A DNA stretch of 27,282 bases from positions 1 through 27,282 of the forward strand of contig CAYNGH010000028.1 in the NCBI GenBank assembly GCA_964396845.1, in the 5' to 3' direction. The position numbers and the translations under genes were made by a program. The notes beneath the pieces were generated by a model. It was not told the origin of the DNA. It ran no database searches and was given only the letters and a program-made list of their open reading frames with translations. The stretch comes from CAYNGH01 sp964396845. GTDB lineage: Bacteria > Vulcanimicrobiota > JAJTBE01 > CAYNGH01. Below, piece by piece: positions 6,568-13,210 of the stretch (positions are counted from its first letter, which is position 1; each line of letters opens with the position of its first letter).

Positions 6568-9189
6568 TTGAGCCTCATCAAGTACATATTCAAGCTGGAA
6601 TTTCGCCGTCAGCTTCTCCTGATGTTTCTTGTAGCTGCTGGAGTAGTCCTGGGCTTTGTCAACATCGCCATCGAGGGACGGATCATTGATGACGCCATCG
6701 GCGGGGGGACAGGAACCGGGGACATCTCCCTGCTGTTTCGCTATGTGATAATATATTTCACCATCATCATCATAACCTCTTCCCTGTCGTATTTCAATGA
6801 TATTCTATTCAACGAAACCACCCAGCGGATCCTTATCCGCCTGCGAAAGGACCTGTTTGACCGGGTTTTGCGTCTGGATCAGTCCTTTTTTGCAAAGACA
6901 CCCATGGGGGAGGTCATATCCCGCATTGTGACGGAAGTGCAACAGTTGGGGGGATTCCTTTCCAAAATCGTTCTTGTCCCCATGAGCTGTCTGATAACCA
7001 TAATCGCCGGCTTCGGCCTGATTGCCGGCATCGACATCCGTCTGGCAGGAATTTCCCTGGGGATATATTTTCTGGTGTTTATTTTTCTGCCTCCTCTCCG
7101 ACGGCAGATCCGAGGGCTTTCAAAACAATGGGGCCGGGGAATGAGATGCATCAACCACCGGGCCGAGGAATCCATTTCCCACTACGGGCAGGTTCAGTCC
7201 CACAACACATTTGCCTTTGAAGAGAGCCGTTTTTCCAACTCCCTGTGGGATTTCTTTCATATCCAGATGAAAATGGCCCGCACCTATGGAGTGAGCGGGA
7301 TGCTGTCGGGGTTCTTCTCGGAGCTGGCCAACCTGACTGTTTACGGGGTTGGGGGATACCTCATCATCCGGGCCTCGGGTATGGGGGGCACCCTCACCGT
7401 GGGGGCCCTGTTCATCATGATTCGGGTTCTGGGAAATATAATCAAGCCCATCAACACCCTCATCGATTTTTACCAGCGTCTGGGAGAAGCCCAGGTGAAG
7501 TTTGACATGGTTTCCGACTACCTGAACATTCCCCCGGCCATCGCCGACGGGCCCCAAAGCCGGGATATGGAAGATGTCCGGGGAAGCATTGTCCTGGAGG
7601 ATGTTACCTTCGGCTTTTCCGGGGAAGAGAAGATCATAAGAGGAATCAGCCTGACTATCCCCCCGGGCCAGAAAACCGCCCTGGTGGGGCCTGCCGGGTG
7701 CGGAAAGTCAACCCTTGCCCTCCTCATAAACGGCCTGATAAAACCCACATCGGGAAAGATAGCCATCGACGGTGTGGAGATTAGCAATATATCCCAGAAA
7801 AGCCTTCGAAGGCTGGCGGGATACGTTCCCCAGGCCAAGACTGGATCCCCGGTGCTTTTTGGCGGAACCCTTGGGGACAATATCCTATACGGCCTCAAGG
7901 AGCGTCAGGAAAACCCCGACCACAAGCCCGAAGGCTGGCTGGACCTGGAGTATTTTCAGTTTGACAGCCTGGATCAGCTCCGGGAACGAGTGGTGGATCT
8001 CATAACCGATGTGGGATTTTACCGGGATGTTTTTAACTTCGGCCTTTCAAAGGTAACCCTTCGGCAGGCCCTGGACAGGAACGATGACATTTTCCGGATT
8101 CAAAACCCCGGCGCAGTGCGAAGCGAGGTCCTCAAGGGACGGGAGAAATTCCGCCAGCTGATAACCCAACAGGATCGGGAACTCATCGAGTTTTTTCATC
8201 GGGATCATTATATGGATCACTGCTCAATCCTTGAAAACCTCATATTCACATCACCGGAGCCGGTGACATCGGATAAGGCTCTCTACGAGCAACTTCTGGA
8301 TCTGATGGAAAAGCTGGATCCTGACGGCAGTTTTACCCGCCGGGTTGAAGAAATCGGCATCAAGATAATAAAAGAAGTAGCAGACCTGGTGATCCGCATG
8401 GGACTTGACCGGCATCAGTTAGAATCCAACCCTGCCATCCCTCGGGGAGCTATGTCGGTGGACCTCCAGAGTTGGAGTGACAAGCTCAGGAATCCGGAAA
8501 GGCTGACTTCAAAGGATCACCGCAGACTGGTTAAAATCGGGATGGATTACATCGCTGCTCAGGGGATTGATCTTTACATTGATGATGATTTCCGCAAAAG
8601 AACAGTTGCCCTGCGACATCGGCTTATGGAAGAGGAACCCCTGGACATGAAACAGCCTTTTCCCTTTTACCACCAGGACAACTATGTGGACGGCGGGACC
8701 ATCCGGCAGAACATCATCATGGGAAAGGTCAACACCACCCTATACGATGCGGACTCCCGGATAAACCATGTGCTGGATCAGGTGATCCGGGAAATACAGT
8801 TAGAAGACGAGATCATAAGCCTCGGATTGTTGATGGACGTGGGAGAACGGGGTTCCCGCCTCTCAGGTGGACAGGCCCAGAAGGCCGCCATATGCCGGGT
8901 GTTTCTGAAGAATCCCCGGATACTGATATTAGACGAAGCCACCTCGGCCCTGGACAATCATTCCCAGAAAACCGTCAGCGGGGCCATCGAAAAACAGTTT
9001 GCCGACTCCACCGTCATAACCATAGCCCACCGGCTGGATACCATCCGGGATTATGATCTCATATGCGTCCTTGCAGGAGGCAGTCTTGAAGAATCCGGCA
9101 GTTTCCAACAGCTTGTGAGCAGGGGAGGTCTTTTTGCCCGGCTGTGGGAAAGCGCCGGCGGAAAAACCGGGGAAGGAGAACAGAAATGA
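6568..9189 (+). CDS. ABC transporter (fused TMD-NBD) with large insertion in the ATPase domain
   Basis: The start is TTG 6568 with AGGGAGA 5 bases upstream; the product has 873 residues. Residues 1-320 form an exporter-type transmembrane domain of about six helices. The ATPase domain has Walker A GPAGCGKST (374-382), Q-loop YVPQ (Q422), signature LSGGQ (765-769), Walker B ILILDE (785-790) and the switch His821. Walker A to signature is about 390 residues, against roughly 110-120 in ordinary exporters, so about 265 residues are inserted after the Q-loop. The segment normally following the Q-loop appears three times in degenerate form: GGTLGDNILYG (432), CSILENLIFT (552) and GGTIRQNIIMG (709). 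All ATPase motifs are intact. It overlaps the next gene by 4 bases. The substrate is unknown; export of the nearby RiPP is possible. Confidence 0.92.
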   Translation: MSLIKYIFKLEFRRQLLLMFLVAAGVVLGFVNIAIEGRIIDDAIGGGTGTGDISLLFRYVIIYFTIIIITSSLSYFNDILFNETTQRILIRLRKDLFDRVLRLDQSFFAKTPMGEVISRIVTEVQQLGGFLSKIVLVPMSCLITIIAGFGLIAGIDIRLAGISLGIYFLVFIFLPPLRRQIRGLSKQWGRGMRCINHRAEESISHYGQVQSHNTFAFEESRFSNSLWDFFHIQMKMARTYGVSGMLSGFFSELANLTVYGVGGYLIIRASGMGGTLTVGALFIMIRVLGNIIKPINTLIDFYQRLGEAQVKFDMVSDYLNIPPAIADGPQSRDMEDVRGSIVLEDVTFGFSGEEKIIRGISLTIPPGQKTALVGPAGCGKSTLALLINGLIKPTSGKIAIDGVEISNISQKSLRRLAGYVPQAKTGSPVLFGGTLGDNILYGLKERQENPDHKPEGWLDLEYFQFDSLDQLRERVVDLITDVGFYRDVFNFGLSKVTLRQALDRNDDIFRIQNPGAVRSEVLKGREKFRQLITQQDRELIEFFHRDHYMDHCSILENLIFTSPEPVTSDKALYEQLLDLMEKLDPDGSFTRRVEEIGIKIIKEVADLVIRMGLDRHQLESNPAIPRGAMSVDLQSWSDKLRNPERLTSKDHRRLVKIGMDYIAAQGIDLYIDDDFRKRTVALRHRLMEEEPLDMKQPFPFYHQDNYVDGGTIRQNIIMGKVNTTLYDADSRINHVLDQVIREIQLEDEIISLGLLMDVGERGSRLSGGQAQKAAICRVFLKNPRILILDEATSALDNHSQKTVSGAIEKQFADSTVITIAHRLDTIRDYDLICVLAGGSLEESGSFQQLVSRGGLFARLWESAGGKTGEGEQK

Positions 9190-9650
9190 TACTGACCATG
9201 GCGCAGAAAATCGAAAAACTCAGGGAATGTCCCCTGTTTGAAGGGCTGTCCCCTGATGAGCTAAAAATCATCGCCCTCACATGCCGGGTGGTTCAAAGCG
9301 GTCCGGGACAGGTGCTTCTGATGGAAGGAGATGAATCCTTCGAAGCATATGTTATATTTCAGGGCCGGGCCGAGGCTTACACGGTACTCAAAGACGGCAC
9401 CGAAGTGGTGCTGGGGGCCTTTGGGGAATCGGAAATATTCGGCGAGTTTGCAATCCTGGGGGATATTCCCCGGAGTGCGTCGGTGCGGACATGCACTGAT
9501 TTTGTGGGCCTTGTGATTGAAAAAGAAGTCTTCCTGAAGTTTCTGGATCAGTTTCCCCGGGTTTCCCGGAAAATCATGAAAATCCTGATTCACCGGCTCC
9601 TTCAGACCAACCGACGATACCTTCAGGTTATCCAGAAAAACCGGGATTAA
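9186..9650 (+). CDS. stand-alone cyclic-nucleotide-binding-domain protein
   Basis: ATG 9186 overlaps the transporter stop (ATGA) and has AAGGAG 7 bases upstream; the product has 154 residues. It consists of one CRP/PKA-type domain with a clear phosphate-binding cassette, FGEFAILGDIPRSASV at 85-100, including the Glu and the Arg (R96) that contact the cyclic phosphate. C-terminal helices complete the domain, and there is no DNA-binding HTH or other effector domain. Tight coupling to the ABC gene suggests that it is a regulatory subunit, perhaps gating transport in response to cAMP, cGMP or a cyclic dinucleotide. In some cyanobacterial peptide exporters such a domain is fused to the transporter. 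The ligand is unproven. Confidence 0.9.
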   Translation: MILTMAQKIEKLRECPLFEGLSPDELKIIALTCRVVQSGPGQVLLMEGDESFEAYVIFQGRAEAYTVLKDGTEVVLGAFGESEIFGEFAILGDIPRSASVRTCTDFVGLVIEKEVFLKFLDQFPRVSRKIMKILIHRLLQTNRRYLQVIQKNRD

Positions 9651-9706
9651 TCAGATTCCCGTCCATATGGATAATCTCCAGCCATTCCCGAAGGCCGAGG
9701 GCAATT

Positions 9707-10441
9707 TCAGGATCTGCTCCTCTTTATTGCTTCCTTCAAATCCCGGGCCACCCTCAGCATGTTTTTCACATTCTCCGGGGAGGAAGTGAGGATTCCCCGC
9801 AACATAAACCCCTGATGACTGATATAGAAATCCTGACACATCCCTGTCACCTTGGTAAAGAAACTGGCCTTGCCGAAGGGATACCGGTGAGAATTATTCA
9901 GAAGTGCCTTTTGAATCTCCTGATCCAGCAAGTTGAGGCTTGCATTGAACTTGTCCAGAAAACCCGGCACGGGATCCGGCAGGTTGCACCGTTTCATCCA
10001 CTTGTAAGGCGAATAATTCATCACAAACAGGCCATGCTTCAGCCAGACATGATTCATATGCTTGTAATCAGTTCTCATGGGGACAAAGAGCACAAGATTC
10101 TCCACCGAGGAGCTTTTGGATCTGGAGGAACTCCCGCTGAATCCCATACTGCCCCTGACGCGGGTTGTGCCGGAAAACAGGAAAAACCGGTTCTCCGGGT
10201 CACGGCTTTTTGCATAGACATCCTTGAGATGCATCACCTCATCGCCCTCTCCAGATATGGCAGACACGGCATCAACAGCGGATTTCACATCAATGTCCTC
10301 CCTGGATACCAGTTCAAGATCAAAATCCCGGGCGAAAGAGTCAAAAGCATTCTTCAACTTTTTTTCCCGAATTATAGAATCGATGGCTATCCCGACAATC
10401 AGAACAACAGGAATCACCAAAAGGGGCCAAAATTCAGCCAT
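9707..10441 (-). CDS. hypothetical membrane-anchored protein, tandem family member A
   Basis: The start is ATG 10441 (244 residues), chosen because GGGGGTG lies about 7 bases upstream; GTG 10447 is an alternative. One N-terminal membrane helix (WPLLVIPVVLIVGIAI) is followed by a soluble domain, most likely cytoplasmic given the basic REKKLK after the helix. It shares with the two genes upstream the order VENLVLFVPMRT (LVLHVPMET in B, LILNVPVET in C), YPFGK, CQDFYI, GFMLRGI and LKEAIK. I do not recognise the family, and no catalytic motif stands out. It lacks the C-terminal tail of the other two. A Ser-rich stretch of about 13 residues near position 105 interrupts the domain. It is the most diverged of the three. 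Confidence 0.82.
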   Translation of the reverse strand: MAEFWPLLVIPVVLIVGIAIDSIIREKKLKNAFDSFARDFDLELVSREDIDVKSAVDAVSAISGEGDEVMHLKDVYAKSRDPENRFFLFSGTTRVRGSMGFSGSSSRSKSSSVENLVLFVPMRTDYKHMNHVWLKHGLFVMNYSPYKWMKRCNLPDPVPGFLDKFNASLNLLDQEIQKALLNNSHRYPFGKASFFTKVTGMCQDFYISHQGFMLRGILTSSPENVKNMLRVARDLKEAIKRSRS

Positions 10442-10521
10442 AATCACACCCCCAAAACAGTATAATTATCTATATCCTTGTTTGTGTTTCTGGATTCTGG
10501 ATAAAATCCTGCATTACCTGC

Positions 10522-11331
10522 TCAAATATCAATCCTGTATATATCCCCATCATCGCCTTTGCCGGCATCCCGGGAAGAAGAACCCGGCTGGAGAGCCTTT
10601 CCGGCGCCGGATTTTATGAGGGCTTCCTTCAGCCCCCGGCCCACCTGGATTAGACTTTTTACATCTTCCTCAGAATAACAAAAAATTCCCCGGATCACAA
10701 AGCCATCGGGAGCGATGAAAAGATCCTGACACCTGCCCACAATCCGTTTCATTATGTCTTTCTTTCCAAAGGGGTATCTATGATGACAGGACAGGAGAAA
10801 TTCTTGAATCTCCGGGGCCAGCTCACTGGAATTGGCCATGAATTTCTCAGGAAAATCCTTAAAGGGATCAGACAGTTTTTTTGCTCCCAATAGAGCCGAG
10901 GCTGTCTTCTCGGTGAGGGTGTTCAGCTGGCTCCAGATGTGAATCTTTCCCTGGACTCCTGTTTCCATGGGGACATGGAGAACCAAAGCTTCAATCATAT
11001 ATTTAAATTGGGCAACCATCCGCCGGTCTTGGGCTCTCATATTGTAGATATATGCATGGCAAACATGAAAAGGGTTGTCGGGGGCCCTGCTGGACAGGCA
11101 TTCATCGGTAAAGGTGCTCTCCATGGGCGCACTGGTAATCCCGTTGACAATTTTGGCAACGGAAGATTCCTGGGATTTGTCCCAGGGAATATGCTCCAGC
11201 TCAAACCTTCGGGAAAGGGTATCAAAATAGCCCCTGATTTTCTTTTCTTTTACATAGGGATAAAAAAAGAATCTATAGGTTAGAAACAGGATGAATAATG
11301 CAATTAAAACCCCCAGATCATTATCGGTCAT
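10522..11331 (-). CDS. hypothetical membrane-anchored protein, tandem family member B
   Basis: The start is ATG 11331 (269 residues) with GGGGGTGG 5 bases upstream; GTG 11340 is possible. The layout matches member A: an N-terminal helix (LGVLIALFILFLTYRFFFY), basic KEKKIRG, then the soluble domain with LVLHVPMET, YPFGK, RCQDLFI and GFVIRGI. The C-terminus extends past LKEALIKSGAGKA into a Gly/Ser/Asp-rich tail ending IYRIDI, nearly identical to member C. The function is unknown. The gene lies 80 bases upstream of member A in transcription order, so the three could form an operon. Confidence 0.82.
   Translation of the reverse strand: MTDNDLGVLIALFILFLTYRFFFYPYVKEKKIRGYFDTLSRRFELEHIPWDKSQESSVAKIVNGITSAPMESTFTDECLSSRAPDNPFHVCHAYIYNMRAQDRRMVAQFKYMIEALVLHVPMETGVQGKIHIWSQLNTLTEKTASALLGAKKLSDPFKDFPEKFMANSSELAPEIQEFLLSCHHRYPFGKKDIMKRIVGRCQDLFIAPDGFVIRGIFCYSEEDVKSLIQVGRGLKEALIKSGAGKALQPGSSSRDAGKGDDGDIYRIDI
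10524..10633. repeat. direct repeat copy 1, 3' end of family member B
   Basis: About 110 bases covering the end of member B closely match 11400-11506 at the end of member C. They include an identical 40-base block (10594-10633 against 11467-11506). Identity drops sharply just inside the gene, which points to a recent duplication or gene conversion limited to the 3' ends. Confidence 0.85.
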
Positions 11332-11397
11332 TGGAACCACCCCCGGCCCGGATAATCTGTATATTGTTGATTGCCATCGCCCCCCTGCAGAACCGGT

Positions 11398-12228
11398 TTA
11401 AATATCAACCCTGTATATCCCGTCATCGCCTCTATCGACATCCTGGGAAGAAGAACCCGGCTGAACAGCCTTTCCGGCGCCGGATTTTATGAGGGCTTCC
11501 TTCAGCTCCTGTCCTGTTTTTAACAGGTCCTGAACATCCCCGGTGGAGCTGGTGCGGACTCCCCGCAAGCTGAAGCAATTTGGGCCTATCAGGAGATCCT
11601 GATTCAAGCCCACGGCCCGGTTCTGTCTGCTGTAATCCCCAAAAGGATAAAACTTTCTTCGCTCCAGAAGAACTCTCTGGACTTCCCGGGGAAGGAGAGC
11701 CAGATTTGTTCCTCCATAAGCGCAAGCCACATAACTGTCTTCAAAGCCATCCACGGGGTCGGGCATCTTCTGAGTTCCCAGCAGGCCAGCTATGAGGGTT
11801 TCAGACAAATTGTCCAACCGCAGACGGACATGAATTACCCCGGGAATACTTGTTTCGACGGGGACATTCAGAATCAGACTGTCGTTGAATGCGCCCTGGG
11901 TATCAGTTTCCCCGTGACGGGTGGAAGAACTGCTGATCTTGGCGCTGCAAAGATGAAACATATAATCCGGATCCCTGCTGATGAGGCAGTCCTCGGGTCT
12001 TGTTCTGTCATGCTGTGAAATGGTGAGGCTCTGTATCTGAGAAACCGCCGACTCCATCCCGGGGTCCTCTTTGGGGACATGAATCAGATTCAAATCCTGG
12101 GCCAGGTTTTTTATAAACTCCCGGTTCTTCTTGTCAGCTGCCTTGGCCTTGGAAATGGTATAAATTGCAAACAGGGCAAAGCATCCAAAGAAAGAGAGAA
12201 ACAATAGCAATACCGGATCAATTCCCAT
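11398..12228 (-). CDS. hypothetical membrane-anchored protein, tandem family member C
   Basis: This 276-residue product starts at ATG 12228 behind a strong RBS, CTGGAGGTGAAAT, suggesting it leads the three-gene set. A hydrophobic N-terminal helix (about 5-25) is followed by a Lys-rich segment (KAKAADKKNRE) and a soluble domain with LILNVPVET, YPFGD, NQDLLI and CFSLRGV. The tail LKEALIKSGAGKAVQ through IYRVDI copies that of member B. The family is unrecognised. A single membrane anchor plus a conserved domain present in three diverged neighbours suggests paralogues with related partners, perhaps a heteromeric complex; this is inference. Confidence 0.85.
   Translation of the reverse strand: MGIDPVLLLFLSFFGCFALFAIYTISKAKAADKKNREFIKNLAQDLNLIHVPKEDPGMESAVSQIQSLTISQHDRTRPEDCLISRDPDYMFHLCSAKISSSSTRHGETDTQGAFNDSLILNVPVETSIPGVIHVRLRLDNLSETLIAGLLGTQKMPDPVDGFEDSYVACAYGGTNLALLPREVQRVLLERRKFYPFGDYSRQNRAVGLNQDLLIGPNCFSLRGVRTSSTGDVQDLLKTGQELKEALIKSGAGKAVQPGSSSQDVDRGDDGIYRVDI
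11400..11506. repeat. direct repeat copy 2, 3' end of family member C
   Basis: Partner of the copy at 10524-10633, in the same orientation. It encodes the shared C-terminal tail (SGAGKA, QPGSSS, GDDG, IYR). A few substitutions and a 3-base deletion relative to copy 1 keep the reading frame. Confidence 0.85.
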
Positions 12229-12473
12229 ATTTCACCTCCAGATTATATGATAATTATCCGATAAATATTCTTCTCCTTCATTCCGGGATAAAATGTTACA
12301 CGGCAGAATCCCAGAATAACAATAAAAGAACCGGGGAAACCGATGGATTGTGGCAGGCAGGTTAAAAAATTGTCCCCTTCACCGATAATAAAAGAAGGAG
12401 TTTGATTGATGACATAGAATTATTTTTTTTAACACATATTTAGTAAAATTCATCAATATACACGAAATAAAAT

Positions 12474-13127
12474 ATGAAAGATATTTGTATCGGAATAATC
12501 GAGGACCAGGTAATTCTCAAAGATACTTTGGCGCGTTCCCTGGAGCGTTACAACAACATCCAGGTCAACAGCACCTGGGAAACCGCCGAGGAAGCCATCG
12601 ATTCTCTGTCCAGGGAAGAAACAGACCTGGTTATAATCGACAAGGTCCTGCCGGGAATGGATGGAATAAATGCCTCCCGGGAAATTCAAAAAATTTCCCC
12701 GGGGACAAAAACCATCCTTCTTTCAATGCACATTGACGGCATCGATGTTGTCAATGCTTTCGAAGCAGGAATTACCGGCATCCTGCCCAAGGACATTTCT
12801 GTTGATCAGTTAGTGGATGCCATAAGATGCGTCGCCAGGGGAGAAGTAGTCCTCAACGACAGAATCGTCAAGAATTTTCAGGGATTCAAGACAGAAGAAA
12901 AAACACAGGCCGATGAATGCCCCCTGTCACCTCAGCAGTTGGACATTCTCCGGCTGGCGGGTTCCGGGTGGTCCAACAAGGAAATTGCCCGGCATCTCGG
13001 CTGTTCAGTTTCCCTGGTCAAACTGCGTTTCCATGAGGTATTCCAGACCCTGGAAGCCAGGGACAGAACCCACGCGGTGATTCAGGCAGTAAAGCTGGGC
13101 TATATCAACACCTGCCGTTTTGAATGA
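12474..13127 (+). CDS. NarL/LuxR-type response regulator, orphan
   Basis: This 217-residue two-domain regulator has a receiver domain at about 1-120 with the acidic pair Glu10/Asp11, the phosphoacceptor Asp56 in VIIDKVLPGMDG, Ser84 and Lys106 in LPKD. The C-terminal HTH domain (about 146-205) has LSPQQLDILRLAGSGWSNKEIARHL, the GerE/LuxR pattern. It should bind DNA when phosphorylated. No histidine kinase gene lies in the window. The start lacks a good ribosome binding site: an AT-rich leader with long T and A runs precedes ATG. It is transcribed divergently from the three-gene family at 9707-12228, which could be its target. That target is inferred from position only. Confidence 0.93.
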   Translation: MKDICIGIIEDQVILKDTLARSLERYNNIQVNSTWETAEEAIDSLSREETDLVIIDKVLPGMDGINASREIQKISPGTKTILLSMHIDGIDVVNAFEAGITGILPKDISVDQLVDAIRCVARGEVVLNDRIVKNFQGFKTEEKTQADECPLSPQQLDILRLAGSGWSNKEIARHLGCSVSLVKLRFHEVFQTLEARDRTHAVIQAVKLGYINTCRFE

Positions 13128-13210
13128 CCCTGCCCCGGGAAGGATCAACCTTGGAGATTTCTCAAACCTGACATTGATTTATTTTCATGCGCCCTCCCAC
13201 AGAAAGCCCT

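Noticed and set aside
9815..10465. 216-codon plus-strand frame opposite family member A
   Set aside because: The minus-strand frame has paralogues immediately upstream with shared motifs; the plus frame has none.
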